Below, in pieces: positions 1 through 8,443 of a DNA stretch of 64,000 nucleotides. The notes under the pieces were generated by a model, which saw only the letters and a list, made by a program, of their open reading frames with translations, was not told where the DNA came from and made no database searches. Source of the stretch: JBFLXB01 sp964570625. GTDB lineage: Bacteria; Nitrospirota; Nitrospiria; 2-01-FULL-66-17. Within the stretch, counting starts at the first letter, position 1, and each line of letters opens with the position of its first letter. Position numbers and translations under genes: made by a program. The stretch covers positions 1-64,000 of the forward strand of contig CAZMYW010000004.1 of NCBI GenBank assembly GCA_964570625.1. Direction: 5' to 3'.

Positions 1-38
1 CGCTCCACCACGGAGGCGGGGTAACTCCGCTCGGTCAT
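1..38 (-). CDS. Transposase, N-terminus only (runs off left edge)
   Basis: An ATG at 38 read leftward opens a frame starting MTERSYPASVVE that leaves the window after 12 codons. A strong ribosome binding site (AGGAGGAGC, 44-52) lies just upstream. From memory, this type of N-terminus belongs to DDE transposases with an N-terminal helix-turn-helix; the repeated terminal sequence at 92-141 agrees with that. Twelve residues are too few to name the IS family. Confidence 0.5.
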   Translation of the reverse strand, partial: MTERSYPASVVE

Positions 39-91
39 CGGCAGCTCCTCCTGCCACTGAGACCAAGCCCACTACCCCGTTGCCCCGCAAA

Positions 92-141
92 GCGGACAGG
101 TCACTTGCTAGACGAGGCGGACAGTTCACATGCTACCGACA
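92..141 (-). repeat. Terminal end of an insertion sequence with two internal direct repeats
   Basis: Two near-identical 19-base units, at 92-110 and 117-135, differ at two positions. Read leftward the units are TAGCATGTGAACTGTCCGC and TAGCAAGTGACCTGTCCGC. The probable outer tip, TGTCGG, is at 141. Paired subterminal repeats upstream of a transposase start are typical of IS ends where transposase binds. The other end is outside the window, so neither the target duplication nor the exact boundary can be checked. Confidence 0.5.
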
Positions 142-157
142 CCAGGTCCGTCGCGCG

Positions 158-186
158 TTGACTCGTTTGTCGAAGATGTGTTACAA
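158..186 (+). promoter_or_regulatory. Sigma70-type promoter for yebC
   Basis: TTGACT (158-163), a 17-base spacer and TTACAA (181-186) lie about 50 bases upstream of the yebC start and just outside the IS end. The hexamers and spacing fit a housekeeping promoter. The assignment is from motif only. Confidence 0.45.
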
Positions 187-236
187 CGAGCCTGTTTTTC
201 AGGCGGTTACATCGACAGTTTCATCGAGGTCCCGTC

Positions 237-989
237 ATGTCCGGCCACTCAAAGTGGGCCACTACCAAGCATAAAAAAGCCGCGGCGGACTCCAAGCGCG
301 GCAAGATTTTTACCAAGCTGATCAAAGAGTTAACCGTCTCCGCCCGTATCGGTGGGGGTGACCCCGACGGTAACCCCCGCCTCCGCATGGCCATTCTGAA
401 ATCCAAGGAAAGCAACATGCCGGCGGACAACATCAAGCGCGCCATCGTGAAGGCGACCGGCGAGCTCCCGGGCGTCACGTACGAGGAAATCGTATACGAA
501 GGATATGGTCCCGGCGGCACCGCCCTGTTGGTCGACATTATGACCGACAACAAGAACCGCACCGTGGCCGAGATCCGGCACGTCTTGTCGAAGCACGGTG
601 GCCACATGGGCGAGGCGGGATGCGTGGGCTGGATGTTTCAGAAGCGGGGCTACTTTGCGGTGGAAAAAGCCAAAGCCGACGAAGAGACGCTGATGACCCT
701 CGCGCTCGACGCCGGAGCCGAGGACATGAAGACGGATGATCCCGAGCAGTTCGAGATCCTCACCGCGCCGTCAGAGTTCGAGCGCGTCAAGAAGGCCATC
801 GAAACCAAAAGCCTCCCCGTCTCGCTGGCCGAGATCGCGCAAATCCCTCAAACCTACGTCAAGCTCGAAGGCAGAGACGCGGAGCAGATGCTCAAGTTGA
901 TGGAAGCGCTCGAGGATCACGACGACGTGCAGAAGGTGCACGCGAACTTCGATATCGATCAGGCCGTGATGGAGAAGGTGCTGGGCTAA
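237..989 (+). CDS. yebC: YebC/PmpR family DNA-binding regulator / translation factor
   Basis: A 250-residue protein of full family length beginning MSGHSKWATTKHKKAAADS, the diagnostic YebC N-terminus (family TACO1/YebC). Members are cytosolic. They have been described as transcriptional regulators and more recently as factors that help ribosomes through proline-rich stretches. The conserved segments NMPADNIKRAI (about residues 60-70) and a glycine-rich block near residues 88-92 are present. The gene sits upstream of ruvCAB in the same direction, a common arrangement. The 117-base gap before ruvC leaves open whether the two are cotranscribed. Confidence 0.95.
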   Translation: MSGHSKWATTKHKKAAADSKRGKIFTKLIKELTVSARIGGGDPDGNPRLRMAILKSKESNMPADNIKRAIVKATGELPGVTYEEIVYEGYGPGGTALLVDIMTDNKNRTVAEIRHVLSKHGGHMGEAGCVGWMFQKRGYFAVEKAKADEETLMTLALDAGAEDMKTDDPEQFEILTAPSEFERVKKAIETKSLPVSLAEIAQIPQTYVKLEGRDAEQMLKLMEALEDHDDVQKVHANFDIDQAVMEKVLG

Positions 990-1106
990 CGCCAAAGGTG
1001 TCCAAGAGGGGCGCTTCGTCCAAGGAATGGCAAAGCATCTCGCAGCCTCTGGTCTGGAAGTCGACCTGCGGTGCGCACAGCAAACTCGGATGGAAGGAGC
1101 CAGCCC

Positions 1107-1628
1107 ATGCGAATCCTGGGAATCGATCCCGGTCTGAACGCCACCGGGTACGGCGTGGTTGAACTGCATGGCTCGGAGCTGCGCCACGTCGCCTCCGGCA
1201 CCATCAATATCCCCACCGCACGTCCGCTGCCCACTCGCCTCAACCTGCTGTTCGAAGCCCTGCGCGAGGTCTTCGATCGCTACCATCCCGACGAAGTGTC
1301 GGTCGAAAACACGTTCCTCGCCAAGAACGTGGCGGTGGCGCTGAAACTCGGACAAGCCAAAGGGATCGCACTCCTCGTGGCCGAACAAGCCAAGCTGCCC
1401 GTGGCGGAATACACGCCCACCGAGATTAAGATCGCGGTGACGGGATATGGCGCCGCGGCCAAAGAGCAGGTTCAATACATGATCGGGAAGTTGCTCCGGC
1501 TGGACGTGGAGGCCTGCACACACCACGCCACCGATGCGCTGGCCGCCGCCGTCTGCCACATCCACTCGGCGTTGCCGCGCCACGCGGCCCCTCACACCTC
1601 GGCGTCGCGGCGCATCGCGCACGCATGA
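1107..1628 (+). CDS. ruvC: Crossover junction endodeoxyribonuclease RuvC
   Basis: This 173-residue resolvase cleaves Holliday junctions after RuvAB branch migration. The acidic catalytic residues are visible: D7 in GIDPG, E67 in SVENTF and D143 in HHATDALA, with a neighbouring histidine. An upstream in-frame GTG at 1071 would add 12 residues, but the ATG at 1107 has a GGAAGGA ribosome site at 1092-1098 and gives the normal MRILGIDPG start. Its stop overlaps the ruvA start (ATGA at 1625), so translation is probably coupled. Confidence 0.95.
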   Translation: MRILGIDPGLNATGYGVVELHGSELRHVASGTINIPTARPLPTRLNLLFEALREVFDRYHPDEVSVENTFLAKNVAVALKLGQAKGIALLVAEQAKLPVAEYTPTEIKIAVTGYGAAAKEQVQYMIGKLLRLDVEACTHHATDALAAAVCHIHSALPRHAAPHTSASRRIAHA

Positions 1629-2227
1629 TTGCGGCGCTCGCGGGGACGCTCGTCACCAAGACCCCGCAGTCCGCGCTGATCGACGTCCACGGCGTGGGCT
1701 ACGAAGTGTTCACCTCGGTCCAGACGTACTACCGATTGCCGGATCTTAAACAGAACGTGCGCCTGCACACGTACACCCACGTGCGTGAAGACGCGCTGGT
1801 CCTGTACGGCTTTCTCTCCTCGGAAGAAAAGGCGGCATTCCTCCTGTTGATTTCGGTGTCTGGCGTGGGACCGCGCCTGGGACTGGCCATGCTTTCTGGT
1901 CTGACGGTGACGGAACTGGCGTCGGCGATTCGAGCCGGCGATGCGAGGCGCCTCTCGTCCGTGCCGGGCATCGGCCAGAAAACTGCGGCGCGTCTGATCC
2001 TGGAACTCCAGTCCAAGATTACCTCGATCGTGCCCGAGACCACGGAGAACGGCGCGGGTCTGGTTCCATCTTCAACCCTGGAGGATGCCCTGTCCGCGTT
2101 AGTGAATCTCGGATATCAGGCCGCTTCAGCCAGGGAAACCCTCAAACAAATCGAGCGCAACCGGCCGGGCGAAGAACTCACCGTGGAAGATCTCTTGCGC
2201 GAAGCGTTGCGCCGGCTGTCCAAATGA
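1625..2227 (+). CDS. ruvA: Holliday junction branch migration protein RuvA
   Basis: A 200-residue protein of normal RuvA length. It begins MIAALAGTLVTK, the OB-fold domain I that contacts the junction. It has helix-hairpin-helix segments around residues 70-125 (SVSGVGPRLGLAML and SVPGIGQKTAARLI) and the C-terminal domain III (about 150-200, ending LREALRRL) that binds RuvB. RuvA tetramers hold the four-way junction and load RuvB. The start overlaps ruvC and the stop overlaps ruvB by four bases each, forming one ruvCAB operon. Confidence 0.96.
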   Translation: MIAALAGTLVTKTPQSALIDVHGVGYEVFTSVQTYYRLPDLKQNVRLHTYTHVREDALVLYGFLSSEEKAAFLLLISVSGVGPRLGLAMLSGLTVTELASAIRAGDARRLSSVPGIGQKTAARLILELQSKITSIVPETTENGAGLVPSSTLEDALSALVNLGYQAASARETLKQIERNRPGEELTVEDLLREALRRLSK

Positions 2228-3270
2228 CCATGGATCAAGACAACAACCGCACCGACTCGCCGCTCGCAGCCGGCATGGTGGACGACGAACGCGGGTACGA
2301 GACGAGCCTTCGGCCGCTGGCACTGACCGATTACGTCGGCCAGGAAAAGATCAAAGCGAACCTGCGCGTCTATATCGAGGCCGCGCGCCAGCGCGGCGAC
2401 GTGCTGGACCACTCGATCTTCTACGGCCCGCCCGGTCTGGGCAAAACCACACTCGCGCACATCATCGCCAAAGAACTGGGCGTGCAGATCAAAGCCACCT
2501 CCGGCCCCGCGCTGGAACACGCGGGTGACCTGGCCGCGATTCTGACCAACCTGGGTCCGCGCGACGTGTTCTTCATCGACGAAATCCACCGCCTGCACCC
2601 CGCGGTGGAAGAAGTGCTGTACCCCGCGATGGAGGACTTTCAGCTCGATATCGTCATCGGCCAGGGCCCGGCCGCGCGCAGCATCAAGCTCGACTTGCCG
2701 CCGTTCACCTTGGTCGGCGCTACCACCCGCGCGGGCCTGCTCACCTCGCCGCTGCGCGATCGCTTCGGCGTGATCTGCCGCCTGGAGTACTACACCCCGC
2801 AAGAGTTGGAACAGATCATCATGCGCTCCGCGCGCCTCCTCAAAGTGCCCATCGTGCCGGAAGGCGCATCGGAGATCGCTCGACGCGCGCGAGGTACCCC
2901 GCGCATCGCCAATCGTTTGTTGCGCCGCGTGCGCGACTTCGCCCAGGTCAAAGGTGACGGCGTGATCACCGCAGAAGCGGCGCACGGCGCCCTGGCCATG
3001 ATGGAGATCGACGAACACGGCTTCGACGTCATGGACCGACGCCTGCTCACCGCGATCATCGACAAATTCGGCGGCGGCCCGGTGGGCGTGGACACCCTGG
3101 CCTCCGCCATCGGCGAGGAACGAGAAACCATCGAAGACGTCTACGAACCCTTCCTATTACAAGGCGGCTTCCTCGACCGCACCCCCCGAGGCCGCCTGGC
3201 CACCCCGCTGGCATACCACCATTTAAATAGACAACAGCCGAGCAGCACTGAGCAGAAGCCGTTGTGGTAG
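2224..3270 (+). CDS. ruvB: Holliday junction branch migration helicase RuvB
   Basis: A 348-residue AAA+ ATPase that drives branch migration with RuvA. Walker A is GPPGLGKTT (about residues 68-76) and Walker B is FFIDEIHRL (about 115-123). Sensor 1 lies in GATTRAG, with an arginine finger in the LRDRFG region. The C-terminal winged helix ends TPRGRLATPLAYHHL. The start ATGA overlaps the ruvA stop. The last residues after the winged helix (NRQQPSSTEQKPLW) are an unusual tail of no evident function. Confidence 0.97.
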   Translation: MTMDQDNNRTDSPLAAGMVDDERGYETSLRPLALTDYVGQEKIKANLRVYIEAARQRGDVLDHSIFYGPPGLGKTTLAHIIAKELGVQIKATSGPALEHAGDLAAILTNLGPRDVFFIDEIHRLHPAVEEVLYPAMEDFQLDIVIGQGPAARSIKLDLPPFTLVGATTRAGLLTSPLRDRFGVICRLEYYTPQELEQIIMRSARLLKVPIVPEGASEIARRARGTPRIANRLLRRVRDFAQVKGDGVITAEAAHGALAMMEIDEHGFDVMDRRLLTAIIDKFGGGPVGVDTLASAIGEERETIEDVYEPFLLQGGFLDRTPRGRLATPLAYHHLNRQQPSSTEQKPLW

Positions 3271-3308
3271 TGGGCCCCACTAAATGCTTCGAGGAAAGAG
3301 AGTGAGGC

Positions 3309-4295
3309 ATGCGGTGCTTGGGCTGGACAACAACGCTAAAGCGGTGCGGCCTCGAGGGCAGTCCATTTCTCTGTCACCACCACCGTAGGAAAACCTTAGC
3401 AATTGTTTTATTCATCTTAGTCCCCACAGTTATTGTGTACTGGAATGAGTTGTTGAGGCCCGGGTACCTGTGGTTGACGACCGGGCCTCCACAACCACCA
3501 GGGTTCAGAGTCACTAGCACTGCTATTGACGTGCCAGATCCAAACGAGGGGGAGGTCCCGCTTTCAGAGGTAGGAAGCCGTATGCGGAATTTTTTGACAA
3601 TTGAAAACCCAAACCGTTTTCCGCTTACGGCCATGAAGCTCTCGATACAGTGGCCGGAGCCTATCATCAGTGTGCGATCGGCTGAGGCTTCTGCCCACTA
3701 CACCGTTGTGGCCTCTGAGAACTGGGATAGTCAGCCACTAACGGTTAGCGGAGATATTTCTTCTTTGGTCGTAGAATCGTTCGCGTCTGATGAGAAGACG
3801 GGTCTTTGGAATATCTCTGTCAGTGCGATACCGGCGAACAACACGATCGAGATTGAGTTGGTTACTGCTGTTGGTCCTGAGGGTGGATTGTATGCTGAGG
3901 AATCGTATGCCCTTGAAAGTACCATAGCTATGAATGAGTTGCTTTGGTTCATCGAAGGCAGCTATCAATATTCTCTGGACGCTGAGACCGAGACGGGCTC
4001 TGTCTTGCTTTCGCTGGTCTTCGACCGGCAGACTCGTGTTTTTCAGGTCCGACCGGTTGGCAGCGAACAGGGAAGCACGGTTCGCATAGGAATTCGGCAA
4101 GGGAGAGGGGCGCGGGTTCCCGGCGTGTTCCGAACTCGCGGTTACATCGTTGTTCTTGCCAACGAGCGTGATGTAGTCAGTTATGTCTCACCAGTTATGC
4201 TCGAACGTCAGGATCTGAATGTGAAATTAGGGCTGTTTGGATCTCCGCCAACAAAGCCTGGTTTTGTAGTCGAGATTCGGAAGCCGACATCCTAG
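3309..4295 (+). CDS. Membrane-anchored protein with N-terminal zinc-knuckle-like motif
   Basis: A 328-residue protein of unknown function. Residues 1-28 carry C3, C13, C22 and H23-H25, resembling the short C-x-C-x-C-x-H knuckles seen at the N-terminus of some uncharacterised bacterial proteins (DUF5763-like). One hydrophobic helix follows at about residues 30-46. The rest, about 280 residues with beta-rich character, probably lies outside the membrane. Base composition is visibly lower in GC than ruvCAB, with more A/T-ending codons, suggesting recent acquisition. It lies 38 bases past ruvB on the same strand. No enzyme motif is visible. Confidence 0.6.
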   Translation: MRCLGWTTTLKRCGLEGSPFLCHHHRRKTLAIVLFILVPTVIVYWNELLRPGYLWLTTGPPQPPGFRVTSTAIDVPDPNEGEVPLSEVGSRMRNFLTIENPNRFPLTAMKLSIQWPEPIISVRSAEASAHYTVVASENWDSQPLTVSGDISSLVVESFASDEKTGLWNISVSAIPANNTIEIELVTAVGPEGGLYAEESYALESTIAMNELLWFIEGSYQYSLDAETETGSVLLSLVFDRQTRVFQVRPVGSEQGSTVRIGIRQGRGARVPGVFRTRGYIVVLANERDVVSYVSPVMLERQDLNVKLGLFGSPPTKPGFVVEIRKPTS

Positions 4296-4414
4296 GATAA
4301 AGAAGAATATTAGGGTCAGAACAGAAAAATTGACAGGCTACTTTCATGAGATTTCTGGCCACTACGGCTCGATCGAGCACCTAGAAGCCCCCAATAGGAT
4401 AGTAGAAAGCCTGG

Positions 4415-5161
4415 CTAGGGGGAGTTCAGCAACATCTTCTGCCATGTGGGGCCGAAGAGGGTAGCGAGTGCCACGCCCAAGGGGGTTCGCGACGCGCGGC
4501 GGATTTTGGCCGTGAGGTCGGCGCCGAGTTGCTGAGAGAGGATGAGGGGGATTTGGTCGCTCAGCATGTCCCCCAGCGCGCTGTTGGGGCCGCCGAGGAA
4601 GTCTGGAATACCTAACTTGGTCTGGCGTGTGGGCGGATCGAAGAGCGCAGAGGGCCGGGCGCCCAGGTCGAATGGACTCCAGTCCACGCGAGCCGTGTCG
4701 TCCTGCAAGCGGATCGGGTATCGCGTACGAGGCGCGACCCATAGGTAGGCCGTGCCATGCGCGTTGGAGAGCTTGAACTTGTCCGCCCGGCGTCCGTCCA
4801 GCGTCACCAGGCCCAGTCGTTCGGATCGCAGGATTCGCTCCGGGGCGGGAGCGGAGTGCCGCGCGATGGGGCCTTCGAGGTAGAGGTCGCGATCCGGCAC
4901 CAGCACGTACACGGCTTCTTTGTCCGGCCGCTCGATCACCGTGGCGAACGGCCCGGCTTCGTCATGGAGGTCGGTGCGCACGGCTCCGCGATCCATCACA
5001 CGCGTCATGGCGACGCGCTCGCTGTCGGTCGCGATCACCACCTCCACGCGGTGCTGGGCGGGGATGGCCGCGGGCAGGACGGCTCCGGCCGTCGCGGTCG
5101 CTGCGACGAACGACAGGCCTGCGGCGAGACACGCACCGACCATGTAGCGGTTTTGAAACAC
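4415..5161 (-). CDS. Secreted protein of unknown function
   Basis: A 248-residue protein with an N-terminal signal peptide (hydrophobic run about residues 8-26, cleavage plausible near TATAGA). The mature part is beta-rich with repeated short strands (VYVLVPDRDLYLEGP, TAYLWVAPRTRYPIRLQ). That pattern recalls LolA/LppX-like periplasmic proteins that bind lipid, but no diagnostic motif is seen. A second ATG at 5143 is possible and fits better with the TATAAT at 5167-5172. It is divergent from the lipoprotein gene at 5249. Confidence 0.6.
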   Translation of the reverse strand: MFQNRYMVGACLAAGLSFVAATATAGAVLPAAIPAQHRVEVVIATDSERVAMTRVMDRGAVRTDLHDEAGPFATVIERPDKEAVYVLVPDRDLYLEGPIARHSAPAPERILRSERLGLVTLDGRRADKFKLSNAHGTAYLWVAPRTRYPIRLQDDTARVDWSPFDLGARPSALFDPPTRQTKLGIPDFLGGPNSALGDMLSDQIPLILSQQLGADLTAKIRRASRTPLGVALATLFGPTWQKMLLNSP

Positions 5162-5166
5162 GGTTG

Positions 5167-5189
5167 ATTATAGCGGCTTGACCATGGTC
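5167..5189 (-). promoter_or_regulatory. Intergenic -10 box and 14-bp palindrome between divergent genes
   Basis: Read leftward, a perfect TATAAT lies at 5172-5167. Next to it is a perfect 14-base palindrome, TTGACCATGGTCAA, at 5176-5189. A consensus -35 is not obvious (TGTTTT at 17 bases is poor), so the palindrome may be an activator or repressor site covering the promoter of the secreted-protein gene. The site could also affect the rightward gene at 5249. The assignment is from motif only. Confidence 0.4.
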
Positions 5190-5248
5190 AAAACACAGTT
5201 TTCAAGGTTTTCGATTCCCTTGAGACATCGCTTCGGTGAAGGCACTCA

Positions 5249-5683
5249 ATGCCATCGAGCCTGAGTAGCACCCGATCTATGGTTCGCCCGGGCTTGGCGG
5301 CACTCCTATTGCTGTTCGCCTGCACGCAGAACGCAGTGGACGACCTCGGCGGCACGTCTTGGCAACTCGTGAAGTTCCAAGGTGGGGACGACACGATCCT
5401 GACTCCGGACGACAAAGCGAAGTACACCATCGCGTTTGCGGCGGATGGGCATGTGAACGTGCGGCTCGACTGCAATCGCGGGTTCGGAACGTGGAAATCT
5501 ACGGGGCGGAATCAGCTCGAGTTCGGCCCGCTCGCGCTCACACGCGCCATGTGTCCGCCCGAATCGCTCCACGACCACATCGTCAAACACTGGGGGTTCG
5601 TGCGGTCGTACACGATCAGGGATAACCATCTCTTTCTGTCACTCATGGCGGATGGCGGAACCTACGAGTTCGAGCCGGCCTAG
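5249..5683 (+). CDS. META/HslJ-type lipoprotein
   Basis: A 144-residue lipoprotein with a basic n-region, a hydrophobic stretch LAALLLL and lipobox LFAC (Cys at about residue 25). The mature domain carries the META pattern GTSWQLVKF followed by a strand-rich fold with CNRGFGTW near the middle and MCPPES before the C-terminal strands. META-domain proteins such as HslJ are envelope proteins linked to heat and drug tolerance, mechanism unclear. The start at 5249 has GAAGG upstream; an ATG at 5279 is also possible. Confidence 0.65.
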   Translation: MPSSLSSTRSMVRPGLAALLLLFACTQNAVDDLGGTSWQLVKFQGGDDTILTPDDKAKYTIAFAADGHVNVRLDCNRGFGTWKSTGRNQLEFGPLALTRAMCPPESLHDHIVKHWGFVRSYTIRDNHLFLSLMADGGTYEFEPA

Positions 5684-5725
5684 CTGGACGGTAAAATCGG
5701 GGCACTGGAAGCCCTTAGAAACCGC

Positions 5726-7765
5726 ATGAACAGAATACGCTACGGTCCGTCGAGCTGGTCTATCCTCAATGCATCCGCATTCCTGCCTTGGCTGCTCGCG
5801 GTCGTGGTGTGGAGCGCTACGGATACAGCGTTTGCGTGGGTCTATCCGGAGCATCGTGACATCGCGATCCTGGCGGTGGAGAACCTCGATTCGGAGCGTC
5901 GAGTGGTGTTCGACGCCTTGTGGCGGGACGCCCGCATCACGAATGAGGATCGCTTGTGCGAGCATGCGGCGGACTCCGCGCAGGGCCTTGAGCCGTCGTG
6001 CATCGACTGGGCGGCGCTTTCGGCGATCGCGGGAGACCATTCGTGTTCGAGCCAGGATCTGACCACGACTGTCCTCGAGTCGGATTGGATCCTCGCGGTG
6101 GCGAACGTCGCGGCGCAGCTTAAGATCGATCTGTCGCAAATCGATGTGCTCCCGCTCATCGAACAAGTCCCGGGAAGCAAAAATCCGATCGTGGATTTCA
6201 AGCGCCGCCTGCAGACCGAGAGCGCCCGCGCCGCGCGGATCAACGCGTTGCGGACCTCAGATAACCGGCTGCAGCGTGCCGATTCTCAGTTGGCGACCCG
6301 CGCCGGCTCGAACAACGCGCATTTCTTGCTTCCGCGCCCGCACACTGGTACGTCCTCGCAGGAATACGCAACGCTCACGTTGAGGCCAGGATCCGAAATC
6401 AGCGCGATCGGAGTCTATGCGTGGTATCACTTGAGCGCCCTGCAAAAGGCCACCCGGCTCTCCAACGAGGAATTTGCTCCTGAGGCGCGTGAGACGCTTT
6501 CGCGAGCCATGCTGTTCGACGAAGCGTTTGCGCTTCACTTCCTTGAAGACGCGTTCGCGGCGGGGCACGTGGCAGGGGCGTGGGGCGACGTCTCGCAACG
6601 TAAGGGCACGCACGACTTTTACAACGAAGGCGGGCTTGAGGTGTTCTCGTGGTCGGGCAGCAGCGAGTCGATGGTGCTGATGGGAGACGCCCACATGCGT
6701 CCGGAAGACGCGGAGCGCGCGTCCGCGTCTGTTCGCGCAAGCATCGAGCAACTGCTCGACACGGCCGCAGGTCGGTCGCGAGCCGCCAACCTGCTGCACA
6801 CGCCCGCGGCGCCGGTCCGACCAGATGCCTTCGACGTGTGCAGGAACAACAGCCTCGTGCAGCGGCCCGAGTCGCTACCCGCGACGCGAGAGGTGTATAT
6901 GGCCGCCTATGCCGTCGATCTCAGCGAAGTCTTGAGGCCGACGCCCGTCCCCGGACTGGGGCCCGGGCTCGGGGCCATGCCGCGGTTTCGCAGCGAGGTG
7001 GGGCCATTCGTCGGACTGTCCGCCGTCATCGATGGGCGATCGGTGGACGGCGGATTTACCCCAACGGAGGGCAGCGGCGTCATCGGCGGGGTCGAGATGT
7101 CCGGCCGGGTGGGCCTGGGTCTCGAGGGCGTCATGGGCGACTCGGGCGACGGCCTCGTCTTCCTCTCGCTCGGTCTCCGCGGCGACTCCGCCTCGTCGAA
7201 CTCGGTCTCCGATGCTCCCGTGGCGCAGCAGGCTGGAAACCTCACCGCGGCGATCCCTGCACGCACGGGTTTGTCCACGCGGGTGCGGATGCCTTTCTAT
7301 CTGATACCGGGTGACCTGGTCTTGCTCGCCCCGCTCTTCTTCATCGCACCGGAGCGATACGTGGGCATGGCGGTCGTTGCGGGGAACGGAGGGTTGATCC
7401 CCTGGCAGTCGGGCTGGGCGACCAAGGTCGGCCGCTTTCAGTTCGTGCTCGGCCGGGAGCTTGGACTCACCTTCTACGGCCGCAGCGGCGATGATCGCGT
7501 CCTCGCGCCCGGCGCCGCCCCAGGCGACCCTGTCCGAGTGGTCGATTACCAGTCGATCTTGTTCGATCTGCCGATCCTCGAGTACCGGCCCTACCGGTCG
7601 TTTGCCGCCACCCAGAGCACGGCCCTGCTTTTCCAACTCTTTGCTGCTGCCGACGTTCCTCATTCGGCAAACGTGGTCCTACCGGCGGGTGCTCCGGAGC
7701 CCGAGCTTCGTACTATCTGGTCGGTGGGGCTTCGGTTCGTCTTCGATTGGCGGTACTACCAGTAG
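5726..7765 (+). CDS. Large exported protein with zinc phospholipase C / S1-P1 nuclease-like helical domain
   Basis: A 679-residue protein with a signal peptide (hydrophobic segment about residues 19-37, AFA-W cleavage). The mature protein begins WVYPEHRDIA, a tryptophan and histidine near the new N-terminus. Later it has NNAHF, HFLEDAFAAGHVAG and HDFYNEGG. An N-terminal Trp plus spaced His/Asp with an HxxxD motif is the metal pattern of zinc-dependent phospholipase C and S1/P1 nucleases, so a trinuclear zinc hydrolase is plausible. From about residue 410 onward glycine-rich alternating strands ending in WRYYQ look like an outer membrane beta-barrel or outer-leaflet domain. The fusion is unusual. 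The identification is inference from motifs. Confidence 0.5.
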   Translation: MNRIRYGPSSWSILNASAFLPWLLAVVVWSATDTAFAWVYPEHRDIAILAVENLDSERRVVFDALWRDARITNEDRLCEHAADSAQGLEPSCIDWAALSAIAGDHSCSSQDLTTTVLESDWILAVANVAAQLKIDLSQIDVLPLIEQVPGSKNPIVDFKRRLQTESARAARINALRTSDNRLQRADSQLATRAGSNNAHFLLPRPHTGTSSQEYATLTLRPGSEISAIGVYAWYHLSALQKATRLSNEEFAPEARETLSRAMLFDEAFALHFLEDAFAAGHVAGAWGDVSQRKGTHDFYNEGGLEVFSWSGSSESMVLMGDAHMRPEDAERASASVRASIEQLLDTAAGRSRAANLLHTPAAPVRPDAFDVCRNNSLVQRPESLPATREVYMAAYAVDLSEVLRPTPVPGLGPGLGAMPRFRSEVGPFVGLSAVIDGRSVDGGFTPTEGSGVIGGVEMSGRVGLGLEGVMGDSGDGLVFLSLGLRGDSASSNSVSDAPVAQQAGNLTAAIPARTGLSTRVRMPFYLIPGDLVLLAPLFFIAPERYVGMAVVAGNGGLIPWQSGWATKVGRFQFVLGRELGLTFYGRSGDDRVLAPGAAPGDPVRVVDYQSILFDLPILEYRPYRSFAATQSTALLFQLFAAADVPHSANVVLPAGAPEPELRTIWSVGLRFVFDWRYYQ

Positions 7766-7844
7766 CAGGCGCGTCTTTCGACTGGCGAGATGCAACTGAT
7801 CCGATTCACGACCGGCGCCGCCGTCTCGTGATCTCCCGCGCATA

Positions 7845-7873
7845 TTGACTCGCGCCCGGCAAGTTCGTTATAC
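7845..7873 (+). promoter_or_regulatory. Sigma70-type promoter
   Basis: TTGACT (7845-7850), a 17-base spacer and TTATAC (7868-7873) lie 57 bases before the ATG at 7931. This is a good match for a housekeeping promoter driving the DUF1801 gene. Confidence 0.55.
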
Positions 7874-7930
7874 CCGGTCGAGTTCTCAGTCGACGTCTTG
7901 ACGGCGTTACCGGGGGGCGACGTTGGGCCG

Positions 7931-8395
7931 ATGGTGAGGAGTGCGGCTTCTACGGTGGATGCGTATTTGCGCAGTCTCCCGGAAGACCGACGCGCCGTGG
8001 TGTCGGCGGTGCGGGACGTTGTAGTGCGCTACCTCCCCAAGGGCTACCGCGAAGCGATGAACTGGGGCATGATCAGTTACGAGATCCCGTTGGAACGATA
8101 CCCCCAGACGTACAATGGGCAGCCGCTCATGTATGCGTCGCTCGCGGCGCAGAAGAACCATTTTTCGCTCTACCTCATGTGTGCGTATCAAGACTCCAAA
8201 CAGGAGCGCGTGCTGAGGGACGGGTTTAAGCGCGCCGGGAAAACACTCGACATGGGGAAATCGTGCGTGCGGTTCCGTAAGGTGGAGGATCTCCCGCTGG
8301 ATGTAGTCGGAACGATCGTGGGCAGCACGTCGCCGGATCAGTTCATCGCGCTGTACGAGGAAGTCCGGAAGAAATTATTGCGGAATCGGAAATAG
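7931..8395 (+). CDS. DUF1801 domain protein
   Basis: A 154-residue cytosolic protein of the DUF1801 (YdhG-like) family. It has the pattern VDAYLRSLPEDRRAVVSAVR at the N-terminus, YREAMNWGMISYEIP in the middle and a C-terminal GKSCVRFRKVEDLPLDVV. The family adopts a small alpha/beta fold related to frataxin-like proteins. Its biochemical role is unknown. A TTG at 7898 in frame is an alternative start; ATG at 7931 is preferred because it leaves a normal leader after the promoter. Confidence 0.75.
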   Translation: MVRSAASTVDAYLRSLPEDRRAVVSAVRDVVVRYLPKGYREAMNWGMISYEIPLERYPQTYNGQPLMYASLAAQKNHFSLYLMCAYQDSKQERVLRDGFKRAGKTLDMGKSCVRFRKVEDLPLDVVGTIVGSTSPDQFIALYEEVRKKLLRNRK

Positions 8396-8443
8396 TCTGT
8401 AGTGGTCCTACCTAGAGATTCGGATTGAAATGGGAGGTGTCGC

